Shown: positions 43,189 through 50,892 of the stretch, one piece after another | Layout: every line of letters starts with the position of its first letter | How positions within the stretch are numbered: the first letter of the stretch is position 1 | Origin: Umezawaea sp049997955 | GTDB lineage: Bacteria; Actinomycetota; Actinomycetes; Mycobacteriales; Pseudonocardiaceae | NCBI GenBank assembly: GCA_049997955.1 | Contig: JAEBDY010000012.1 | Location: forward strand, 310,001-374,000 | Length of the DNA stretch: 64,000 nucleotides | Direction: 5' to 3' | Notes under the pieces: model-generated | Databases searched by the model: none | What the model saw: only the letters and a program-made list of their open reading frames with translations | What the model was told of the DNA's origin: nothing | Made by a program: the position numbers and the translations under genes

Positions 43189-44111
43189 CGTGTCCTGCGG
43201 ATCTTCCTCATGATCGTGTGCGGATGATGAGGCATGGTGGGACGTGGTGAGCTGACGGACAGGGCATGGGCGAGGATCGCGCCCTTATTGCCCGCGCAGA
43301 CGGGGCGTCGGGGTGGTCGGTGGCGTAGCCACCGGCAGGTGATCGACGGGATCCTGTGGAAGGAACGCATGGGTGCGCCGTGGCGTCATCTGCCGGAGCG
43401 GTACGGGCCGTGGAAGACCGCGCACGAGCGGTTGCGCACGTGGACCGCGGACGGGAGGTGGGATCGGATCCTGGAGCACGTGATCGTCAAGGACGAGTCG
43501 CTGGGGACGGTGCGGGACAACGTCGTGTTCGTGGTCAGTGTCGATTCCACGAGTGTCCGGGCGCATCAGCACGCCGCGGGAGCCCGGAAAAAGGGGGCTG
43601 CGCGGACTGGAGCGAAGCCCTCGCCATCGATAGGGAATGCGTCGGGCGGTCACGGGGAGGTCTGACGACCAAGCTCCACCTGGCGGTCGATGCCACGGGC
43701 CTGCCGCTGGCGGTGATCCTCACGTCCGGCCAGGCCGGGGACAACCCGCAACTGCTGCCGCTGCTCGAGGAGATCCGTGACATCGACGTCGACGGGCGGA
43801 GGGTGCGGGTAATCGCCGACAAGGCCTACACCCATCCGAGTACCCGCACGGCGTTACGTGCTCGGAAGGTCAAGGCCACCATCCCCGAACGCGCCGACCA
43901 GGTCGCCCGCCGCAAGGCGAAGGGCTCGGCCGGTGGTCAGGCCACCGGCCTTCGACCCCGACCTCTACAGGCTTCGCAACGTGGTCGAGCGCTGTTTCAA
44001 CCGCCTCAAGCAGTTCCGTGGCGTGGCGACCCGGTTCGCGAAACGAGCGTCCTACCACCGGGCCGAGATCGTCCTGGCCTGCATCGTCCTTCACCTCCGA
44101 TGAAGATCCTG
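43189..44111 (+). mobile_element. IS5-family (IS427-like) element, right end damaged
   Basis: The left part starts GCGTGTCCTGCGGATCTTCC; at the right only GAAGATCC (44103-44110), in inverted orientation, is recognisable before unrelated IS30 sequence. The inside encodes a DDE transposase spread over two frames. The element sits directly behind amaP. Exact ends and target duplication could not be fixed. Confidence 0.65.
43234..44103 (+). pseudogene. IS5-type transposase with frameshifts
   Basis: Helix-turn-helix N-terminus (RRGGRWRSHRQVIDGILWKE) and the first catalytic Asp (VVSVDSTSVRAHQH) lie in frame 1. An A5G5 run at 43588-43597 is where the product passes to the -1 frame (GLTTKLHLAVDATGLPLAV, second Asp region VIADKAYTHPSTR). 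IS427-type elements use such sites for programmed frameshifting. Near 43938 an extra A in GGTCAGGCCACC moves the C-terminus (FDPDLYRLRNVVERCFNRLK with the DDE Glu) back to frame 1. That second shift probably makes the enzyme dead. Confidence 0.85.
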
Positions 44112-44115
44112 ACTT

Positions 44116-44589
44116 GGTCGTCGCAAGGCCAGCAGGTCCGCGGTGGCGACCCTGGTGGAAGGCACCAGCCGGTTCCTGGTCCTGGTGTCGTTGACCGGGC
44201 GGGACTCGTTGACCGTGAGCGAGGCGATCATCTCTACCGTCGGATCCCTCCCGACGACGATCAAGCGGTCGTTGACGTGGGATTGCGGCTCGAAAATGGC
44301 TCTGTACAAAGACATCCCGGCCACCGGACTGCCGGTATTCCTCGCCCACCCGCACTCGCCGTGGGAACGCGGCAGCAACGAGAACCTCAACCGGATCATG
44401 CGGAAGTACCTGCCCAAGGGCATCGAGATCACCCACGACCCGACCTACCTTGCCGCCATCCCCGCCGAGATCAACAATCGACCCCGTAAGATCCACGATT
44501 GGCGTAAACCAAGCGTGATATTCATCGAGCTCCTCGAAGCGGATGCCTCCACCGCCGAGCATGCCACTCCGACGAATTCCTACGCTTGA
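44116..44589 (+). pseudogene. IS30-family transposase, C-terminal fragment
   Basis: The N-terminal helix-turn-helix half is missing. What remains is the IS30 catalytic core: SAVATLVEGTSRFLVLVSL, RSLTWDCGSKMALYKDI (second Asp), AHPHSPWERGSNENLNRIMR (with the catalytic Glu), and NNRPRKIHDWRKPS. The fragment abuts the damaged right end of the IS5-type element. The first in-frame start is GTG 44143. Confidence 0.85.
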
Positions 44590-44815
44590 TCGATACGTGA
44601 AACGCTCTCGGACAATCACGGGAAACCTCAAGATCGATGCTGAGGCGTGAAACTGTCCCGAATCTTTACACGACCGGGTGTCTATCGGTATCCGGGTGAT
44701 TCCTGGGTGCATGCTTCACATATGAGTTGGTTCACGTTCAATCGACTTTACCTCATGGGCCGGTCTCATTTTCTGACCCGTCGAGGTCTGCCTTCTCGGT
44801 GACAGGAGTCATTCC

Positions 44816-45220
44816 ATGAATATTCGACAGATCGCAGCCTCGATCCTCGCGGCAGGCGTCGTGACCACGCTGACCCTGATGCCCGCCAGTGCCGCCGCCC
44901 CTGCTCCGAACCCCGCATCGACGCAATCGGCGGCTGTACCGCCTGCCGATTGCGTCACCGCCGTCGCCGCCGCCGTCGACAGCGCCAACTCGGCCACCGC
45001 GGCTGCCGCCAATGTCACCGACTCCGCCGCCGCCGCCGCAGCCGCCAAGGCGTTCGCGGAAGGCGCCGCCACCGGGACACCTGCCGCTATCAACGCCGCC
45101 GCCGCCAATCTGGCGGCGTTCAACACCGCTGCTGCGACAGCTGCGGCAGCCAGCGCCTCCGCCTACTCCACCTCCGCCAGCGCGACCATCGCCGTCCTGG
45201 CCGCCTGCGCTCAGGCGTAG
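44816..45220 (+). CDS. Secreted alanine-rich protein with two cysteines
   Basis: 134 residues. A clear Sec signal peptide (MNIRQIAASILAAGVVTTLT, then LMPASAAA, cleavage near residue 28). The mature part is about half Ala, with Ser/Thr/Asn at intervals (SANSATAAAANVTDSAAAAA), which suggests a long amphipathic helix or coiled coil. One Cys near each end (PADCVTA and LAACAQA) could close the chain by a disulfide. GACAGGAG lies 8 bases before the ATG. No known family. It is an apparently intact gene between IS30 and IS481 fragments. Confidence 0.65.
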   Translation: MNIRQIAASILAAGVVTTLTLMPASAAAPAPNPASTQSAAVPPADCVTAVAAAVDSANSATAAAANVTDSAAAAAAAKAFAEGAATGTPAAINAAAANLAAFNTAAATAAAASASAYSTSASATIAVLAACAQA

Positions 45221-45594
45221 GGAACGCCCAGCCGGCGGCAGCCGTTTCCGGTGACGTGTGGATCTCGTCGGCATCCCGGTGCTGTTCCGCGCACCTCTCG
45301 CGTGGAGGACCACTTCCGGGCCTTGGCCGGGCACCCGCCACCGGGGCGAGCTCTGGGCGTGGCGGGGTCGGCGCTGGTGCCGGGCTGGGCCGACGGGGAT
45401 CTGCTGGTCGGCACCCGCGGGAGACCACGCTGATCCAGGCCACAATGCCGGTCTCCGTGACCGATCCCGGCCGGGTGGCGACCTGGCCGTGGCAGGTCCT
45501 CGCGCACGCCTGTTTGGACGTCCACGACCTCCGTCGGATCATTCGCATCAGGCTCTGTCTTTCCCGCCATGGCGTCCTGCTCTCCTGGGACCTG
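45221..45594. other. Intergenic stretch, no gene recognised
   Basis: Several short open frames occur on both strands but none shows recognisable domains or a convincing ribosome binding site. Given the transposase remnant directly after it, this is probably mixed IS debris. Confidence 0.4.
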
Positions 45595-45807
45595 GACCGC
45601 TTCTCCGACGTGCTGCTCGACGAATGGGTTTACGCCCGGCCCTGCCGGTCCGAGGCCGAACGCCGCGAAGCGTTTCCGAGGTGGCTGTACGACGGCGATC
45701 ACCACCGCGGTCACACCGCACTCAAAGGCCTCGCACCCCGCGAGCCGCTTACCCAACCCACAGGGCAGTACACCGGCTGGGGGTCGGCACTGGTGAGTCG
45801 CCGGTAG
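45595..45807 (+). pseudogene. IS481-family transposase, C-terminal fragment
   Basis: The last 70 residues of an IS481 transposase: DRFSDVLLDEWVYARPCRSE, AERREAFPRWLYDGDHHRGH and TALKGLAPREPLTQPTGQYT. Relatives have KVERFHRTLLDEWAYARPY here, so even the catalytic KVERFH has decayed. The rest of the element is absent. Confidence 0.8.
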
Positions 45808-46011
45808 AACGACGATGCCGGTCGAGATCATGTTCGGATGATCGTTCCCTGCCGTACACGGTGACTGACCGCCATCCGAGGAGCGTGTCGACCGCGGTCG
45901 GCGAACATCGGCAGCGGATGGGCCGGCCGCGGGACTGTTGCCGCACCCAGGCGGCGACCGGACACTCCCAGGCGGCGAGGTCAGGAAGACATGACCCTCG
46001 AGGGATGGTGG

Positions 46012-46202
46012 TCATGGTGTCGGGATGTCTGCGGTATCGCTGTGGCGCAGTGCGTTCCACACCAATCGGGCGTTCTCGGCAGCATCCCCCGCAGCCGCCC
46101 ACGCGTGGTGGCCGGTGTTGTCGAGGACTGCGGCCAACGTGAGGTGTCCGTCGGGGGGAGCGTCCCCGAGGTCGGCCAGGATTTGGTCGAGGTCGGGGCT
46201 TA
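46012..46202 (-). pseudogene. Small gene split by the IS630-type element
   Basis: Removing the element (46203-47412) and one TA joins ATG CTC TTA (47421 down) to a 63-codon frame here, giving a 66-residue product: MLLSPDLDQILADLGDAPPD, then GHLTLAAVLDNTGHHAWAAA and LVWNALRHSDTADIPTP. The restored start lies 4 bases after the stop of the upstream repeat-protein fragment. Composition looks coding; family unknown. Confidence 0.55.
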
Positions 46203-47412
46203 GCTTGTTGTTTACTGACCTTTCGGGGTCAGTGTCCGGGAGATGGTGTTCAAGGCGGGACGAGGCCGGTGGCGGCGAGGAATCCGTCAGCGAGGGTAGG
46301 GCGGTATTGCATGCTTTTGAGTCGGTTACGGGTGATGCGGGTCAGGTCGTCGATGGTGCTGGCGGCAAGGTTGGCCATGCCGCGTTTCATGCTCGACCAG
46401 ATGTTCTCTGTCGGGTTCAACTCCGGGGCATAGCCGGGTAGTTGATAGACGCGTAACCACGGCCGGGCGGCGACCAGCGCACGCATCCTGGCGGACCTGT
46501 GCGTGGGCAGACCGTCCCAGACAAGCAGGATCGGCCCACCCAACTGTTGGTGGGCGTTGTCGAGCAGGGCGGCGAAGTGGACTTCGCCGAAGCCTCTCGG
46601 CTCACCTTTGCGTCCTCTGTGGACCAGGATCCTATATAACAGTCGACTGCGTTCCCCCGAGCGGTAAGCGGCGATCCCGACAATGGACAACGTGCGGCCC
46701 CCGCGCCCGGCGACGCTCACGACGGGGGTTTCGCCCCGCAGGGCCCAGGTGCGGGCCCTGGCCGGTCTCAGCGTGATGCCGGACTCGTCGGCGAAGCAGA
46801 TCCACGCGCCCAGCCTGCGCGCGACCCTTGTACCGCCGGCCATTGATATCGCCGCCAGTGCTCGATGGCGTGTTCGTCGCGCTCGACGGCGCGGGCGATG
46901 GGTTGCTGCGGGGTGAACCCAGCCTGGTGCAGCACCTGCCACACCGTGGTGATCCCCACCGTGGTGTGGAACATCCGGCCGATCAGCGTCTGCACCCGCG
47001 CCAGGGTCCATCGCTGATCCTCGACCCACCCGGCTGCGGCCGGACCGTCCTGCAACGCCGCCACCAGCCGTTGCACCCGAGTCTGCGACAACCGACTGCC
47101 TGGGCCTGGTGCACCCCTGGACGCCAGTGCCTGCTCGCCGCCCGCCGTCCAGGCCCGCCGCCACGTGTACGCCGATTTCGTGGAGACCTCCAACGCGGTG
47201 GCGACCTGCACCGCGCTCATCCCGTCGGCGAACATCACGGCCGCCTGCCTGCGTATCTGCTCACGACGGGCCCGGCCCTGCGGACCGACCCCACCACCAT
47301 CGCCATATCGCATACCCGATCAACGGCGACACGTGGAGCAGCAGTGATCACCCAAACCGGTGAAGTGGACTCGGGGACAGACCCTGACTCCGAAAGATCA
47401 GTAAACAACAGC
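46203..47412 (-). mobile_element. IS630-type insertion sequence flanked by TA
   Basis: Terminal inverted repeats read GCTTGTTGTTTACTGACC (left) and GCTGTTGTTTACTGATC (right, complement), then CTTTCGG-GTCAG on both, differing by one indel and a few bases. TA dinucleotides border both ends (46201-46202, 47413-47414), the target duplication of IS630/Tc1 elements. It encodes one two-frame transposase on the minus strand. Confidence 0.85.
46250..47313 (-). CDS. IS630-type transposase in two frames
   Basis: The first frame (47313 to about 46840) holds the helix-turn-helix region (QAAVMFADGMSAVQVATALE, then STKSAYTWRRAW) and the winged part ending WRRYQWPAV. The second holds the DDE core: AWICFADESGITLRPARART (first Asp), ILLVWDGLPTHRSARMRAL (second Asp) and QLPGYAPELNPTENIWSSMK (Glu). 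The frames join around 46840-46850. Many IS630 elements make a fusion by frameshifting, so this may be functional, but a plain mutation is equally possible. Confidence 0.8.
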
Positions 47413-47425
47413 TAAGAGCATGTGG

Positions 47426-47650
47426 TCAGTTCAAGTCATCCCATGTCCACTGCGCGGCGGAGCCCCCATCGTGGTCGCGACCGAACTGGAACTGCGCCCC
47501 ACGTCCGCCCACGTCGATGAATAGGGAGAACAGCGAAGCTGCAGGAAGACGCTCCACCAGAACCGCAGCTTGCTCGGTGGCGCCGATCTGGTGTATCGAG
47601 TCCAGTAGTCGCGCTATTTGATCTGGGTGGTCGAGTGGGGTTTCGGTGGC
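47426..47650 (-). pseudogene. C-terminal fragment of an actinobacterial repeat protein
   Basis: The end of a large repeat-protein family common in actinobacteria: HPDQIARLLDSIHQIGATEQ, AAVLVERLPAASLFSLFIDV and QFQFGRDHDGGSAAQWTWDDLN-type ending (shown in part). Full members carry many such 25-60-residue units; here only about one and a half survive, and the sequence upstream is out of frame. Function of the family unknown. Confidence 0.65.
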
Positions 47651-48043
47651 GGCTCGTTGGGCCGAGCGGAACGGCAAGGTTGCGTGAATAGTCAGCCATG
47701 ACGGCTGAGCCACTGGCGTTCGAGCCACCGAAGCGCTGCCGCCCGTTCTCGACGAGTTGCAGGTGGACACGGTCCGCGCTCAGCTCACCACCGCGACGCA
47801 CCCCAGCAGGAAGGTCTCGACACGGCGACCCACGGCCTGCTCGATTAGGTGATCGCTTGGTCTGACCCGTCGCCCGGCGTGTTCGATGCCCGGACTTCGG
47901 CGGCCGTAGCCGGCTGAGCTCCCGACGGTGGGCCTGCGGCGGCGGACGTGCATGGATGCGACTGGGGCCTGGGCTTCAGCTGCTCCTGCCGTATCAGCGG
48001 CCGCCGAGTCGTGGACCTACCGCATCCGGGACAGAATGGACAC
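47651..48043. other. Gap before the SRPBCC gene
   Basis: No gene recognised. The part next to 47650 probably holds out-of-frame debris of the repeat-protein fragment; the rest shows no domain or hairpin I could identify. Confidence 0.4.
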
Positions 48044-48508
48044 ATGACGACCAACGACAGCCGCATCACGGTCGAGCGCACCATCAGCGCGCCCGCTCAC
48101 GACATCTTCGACGTACTCACTCGCCCGGACCGGCACACCGAACTGGACGGATCGGGTTTCGTGCGCTCGGCCGATCACCCGCAACGGATCACCGCGACCG
48201 GGCAGGTCTTCACCATGAACATGACCGGTGAGCACATGGGCGGCGATTACCAGACCGACAACCATGTCACCGGCTACCACACGAACAAGCTGCTGGCGTG
48301 GAAAACGGCACCCGCCGGCACGGAGCCGCCTGGCTGGGAGTGGCTGTGGGAGCTCGATGCGCAGGGCCCCGACTCCACGAACGTGACCCTCACCTACGAC
48401 TGGAGCGGGGTCTCCGATAAGGCAATCCTGCAGAAAGTGTCTTTTCCGTTGGTGACCGAGGCTCAGCTCGAAGAATCGCTTGCCAGCCTCGCTGCCGCAT
48501 CCTCCTGA
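48044..48508 (+). CDS. SRPBCC/START-fold protein
   Basis: 154 residues. ITVERTISAPAHDIFDVLTRPDRHTELDG is the typical first strand and helix of polyketide-cyclase/AHSA1-like proteins, and VTGYHTNKLLAWKTAP and NVTLTYDWSGVSDKAI supply the later strands. It makes a hydrophobic pocket for lipids or small aromatic compounds; the ligand is unknown. ATG at 48044. It is intact although surrounded by IS remains. Upstream 25 bases contain no strong Shine-Dalgarno sequence. Confidence 0.82.
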   Translation: MTTNDSRITVERTISAPAHDIFDVLTRPDRHTELDGSGFVRSADHPQRITATGQVFTMNMTGEHMGGDYQTDNHVTGYHTNKLLAWKTAPAGTEPPGWEWLWELDAQGPDSTNVTLTYDWSGVSDKAILQKVSFPLVTEAQLEESLASLAAASS

Positions 48509-48589
48509 CATTCGGCGGGGAAGCGCACGGTCGCCCCCGTCCGAGTCGTGCCGGGCGGGGGCAGGCTCAGGCGGTGGAAGTATCCGCTT

Positions 48590-49069
48590 CGAGGAGTTCG
48601 TGAGGCGATCGGTGACGCCGAGAACGCTGACCAGAGCGCACCGGCTGCGGGCCACCTACCGACGCAACGACGGCGTGATGCACATGCTCGCCGCACTCGA
48701 CTTGGCCACCGGCCACATCTCCTACCGGATCCGATCCCGCAAACGCCACCAGGAGTTCCTGGCCTCCTCAAGACCCTGCGGACCCGCTGGCCCAGCGAGA
48801 AGCTGTACGTCGTCTGCGACAACTTCTCCCCACACCGCCACGCCGATGTCCGCACCTGGTATGCCGACAACCAGGTCGAGTTGGTGTTCGTGCCCACCTA
48901 CTCGTCGTGGTTGAACTGGATCGAGTCGAGTTCGCCGCGCTGCGCTACTTCGCCCTCAACGGCACTGACCACCGCAGCCACACCGAACAGAACGCCGCGA
49001 TCGCCGCCTACATCCGCTGGCACAACGCCCGCGCCGAACCCAAGACCGGATTCGCCACCGACTGGGCCT
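48590..49069 (+). pseudogene. IS630-family transposase remnant in three frames
   Basis: Pieces in order: LRATYRRNDGVMHMLAALDL and YRIRSRKRHQEFLA (frame 1), shift near 48765, KTLRTRWPSEKLYVVCDNFS (second Asp) and FVPTYSSWLNWIES (Glu), shift near 48920, then FAALRYFALNGTDHRSHTEQ and NARAEPKTGFATDW. The N-terminal DNA-binding part is missing. It differs from the intact IS630-type element in the window. An IS3 element is inserted right behind it. Confidence 0.85.
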
Positions 49070-49138
49070 TGACCCTGGATGTTGGACACCAGACACACTT
49101 GGATCCTGACGATCCGGGTGGACAGGAGTCCCGCGCAG

Positions 49139-49447
49139 ATGGCGATGAAGTACTACCCACCGGAGTTCCGGGCCGAGGCGGTCGCGCTCTACCGGTCCCG
49201 ACCGGAGGCGACGATCAGAGCGGTGGCCCAGGACCTCGGAATCAACCACGAGACGCTCCGCAACTGGATCCGGATCGACGACGGTCACCGCACCGATTCA
49301 CCGGCCACCACTCCCACGACCGGGTCGCCGGCGGGTTCGGCCGAGGACGAGAACGCCGCGCTGCGCAGGCGGGTCCGCGAGTTGGAGGAGGAACGCGACA
49401 TCCCGCGCAAGGCGGCGAAGTATTTCGCCGGGGAGACGCGCTGGTGA
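49139..49447 (+). CDS. IS3 OrfA (helix-turn-helix protein)
   Basis: 102 residues. HTH (FRAEAVALYRSRPEATIRAV, then AQDLGINHETLRNWIRIDDG) followed by a leucine-zipper-like stretch (ENAALRRRVRELEEERDIPR). It binds the element ends. The ATG starts MAMKYYPPEF after GCGCAG. The stop overlaps the GTG of orfB; usual IS3 elements use a -1 frameshift here, but this one shows a GTGA overlap. Confidence 0.85.
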   Translation: MAMKYYPPEFRAEAVALYRSRPEATIRAVAQDLGINHETLRNWIRIDDGHRTDSPATTPTTGSPAGSAEDENAALRRRVRELEEERDIPRKAAKYFAGETRW

Positions 49448-50058
49448 ACCGCTTCCAGTTCGTCGCCGACCATCAGCGCCGCCACGGCGTCAAGCGGTTG
49501 TGCCAGGTCGTCGGGATCGCTCGATCCTCCTACCACCATTGGAAAGCCGCCGCACCCGACCGAGCGGTCCGGGCTGCCGCGGACGCTCGTCTGGCGGCCC
49601 GCATCCGCATGATCCACCGCGACTCGACCGGCACCTACGGCGTCCCGCGGATCACCGCCGAACTGCGCGACGCCGGACACGTGGTCAACCACAAACGTGT
49701 CGCGCGGGTCATGCGCGGAATCGGGCTGGCCGGGCTGCGGCTGCGCCGCCGACACCGCAACACCACCGCAGACCCCGCCGCCGATGCCTGTCGGGTCGCC
49801 GGGGTGATCCGGTCCATGGGCGCGGTCGGCAGCTCGGCCGACAACGCCGCCGCCGAAAGCCTCAACGCCTCCTTCAAGCGCGAGACCCTCCAGGGTGCCC
49901 GGAGTTGGGGCGGTGAAAGGGAAGCACGGCTGGCCGCGTTCGGATGGCTATACCGCTACAACACCCGACGCCGTCATTCCCACCTCGGACAAATGTCCCC
50001 GATCGACTACGAGAACAGTCTGACTTCTACACCGGCTACGCTGACCCACGCCGCATAA
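49444..50058 (+). pseudogene. IS3 OrfB lacking its catalytic core
   Basis: 204 residues instead of about 290-300. The N-terminal HTH_21 region (RFQFVADHQRRHGVKRLCQV and RIRMIHRDSTGTYGVPRITA) is followed at RHRNTTADPAADA by CRVAGVIRSMGAVGSSADNA. That skips about 100 residues, including two of the three DDE catalytic acids and most of the integrase fold. The C-terminus (AESLNASFKRETLQGA, NTRRRHSHLGQMSPIDYE) is normal. The deletion is in frame. The element can move only with help in trans. Confidence 0.85.
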
Positions 50059-50088
50059 ACCCGTGTCCAATATCCGGGGTCAGGTCCG

Positions 50089-50170
50089 TACTTTGACTTG
50101 CCTGACACAGGGAACGTCCTTCCCCAGCGTGCTGTCTGGGATCAGGGTGTCCGATTCAAGGGGCAACCTC
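50089..50170 (-). repeat. Copy 1 of an IS3-type left end
   Basis: About 82 bases that recur at 50491-50570 with roughly 80% identity (shared TTGCCTGACAC, GGTGTCCG and CAAGGGGCAACC). Read on the minus strand it is the leader and first codons (VSGKSKY-like) of an IS3 orfA; the rest of this copy is missing. Confidence 0.65.
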
Positions 50171-50219
50171 ACCCAGAAGTCGTATCCACTGGGCCGTCTG
50201 GCTACGCAAGATCGTCCGA

Positions 50220-50510
50220 CTACGCGTCGGAATTCAGGCAGGAACGGATGAGTGAGGTTACCTGTCTCAATAGCTTCAGTGTGGACAAAAAAAAATGGCT
50301 CAGGCACATCAGTCGAATGCGGGTGGCAAAGGTCAACTTCAGCGAGGTGGCGGTACAGCTTTGAGCCTGTTCGGCGGTGCGGACCCAGTTGCGCAGGGGG
50401 TCGTGGGTGACGCCCAACTCGCAGGCGCCCTGCCGCAACGACCGGTCCGACGAGCGGGCAACGTGACGGCGTCCCTGCGAGCTGCTCGGGTACTTCGACT
50501 TGCCTGACAC
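50220..50510 (-). pseudogene. IS3 OrfA remnant
   Basis: GTG at 50510 opens SGKSKYPSSSQGRRHVARSS, then DRSLRQGACELGVTHDPLRN and WVRTAEQAQ, the HTH of an IS3 OrfA of a different subgroup from the element upstream. After AQSC the sequence loses similarity. Its leader is the second copy of the repeated left end. Confidence 0.7.
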
Positions 50511-50570
50511 GGGAGCACCTTGCCCCAGAGCGTTGTCCGGGAGCGGGGTGTCCGGCTCAAGGGGGCAACC
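50491..50570 (-). repeat. Copy 2 of the IS3-type left end
   Basis: Direct-repeat partner of 50089-50170, in the same orientation. It leads into the OrfA remnant on the minus strand. The pair marks two independent copies, or a tandem deletion product, of one element. Confidence 0.65.
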
Positions 50571-50579
50571 CCAGGGCGC

Positions 50580-50835
50580 CTTGGACATCGCCGAGTTGCG
50601 GGTGGATCTGCTGCCCATGTGGCCGGACGAGTGGTTGGTCGGGGAGTGCGAGTGGTTGCGGCAGGTTCGGCCTGCACGCGTTGGACGTGCGCCACCGTCG
50701 TTGGGGGAGAGCGCGCACCGCGAATTGGTGGCGCTGCACATCGCGGAGGGCAACTCGGCGGAGGCGCTGCGCCAGTACCGCTTGTGCAGGACGTTGCCGC
50801 AGGGTCGTCACCTGGTAGCCGGACCGCACGGATGA
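50580..50835 (+). pseudogene. Fragment of a SARP (BTAD) regulator
   Basis: LDIAELRVDLLPMWPDEWLV, GECEWLRQVR and, after a broken section, ESAHRELVALHIAEGNSAEA, LRQYRLCRTL. These are parts of the bacterial transcriptional activation domain. The middle has lost about 25-30 residues and shows a shifted frame (FGLHALDVRH is readable in another frame). The DNA-binding domain is absent, replaced by IS3 sequence. Confidence 0.7.
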
Positions 50836-50892
50836 GAGGAGGAAGCGTGGTGGACGACACGGTTGGTCGAAAGCAGGGCTCGGACGCCGTGA

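Larger units (their letters stand above)
49070..50082 (+). mobile_element. IS3-family element with internal deletion
   Basis: Ends are near-perfect 20-base inverted repeats: TGACCCTGGATGTTGGACAC (49070-49089) and, inverted, 50063-50082 with two mismatches. orfA and orfB inside overlap by GTGA. No matching 3-4-base target duplication is seen (GCCT left, GGTC right), suggesting later rearrangement. At 1013 bp it is shorter than the usual 1.25-1.4 kb because part of orfB is gone. Confidence 0.82.
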
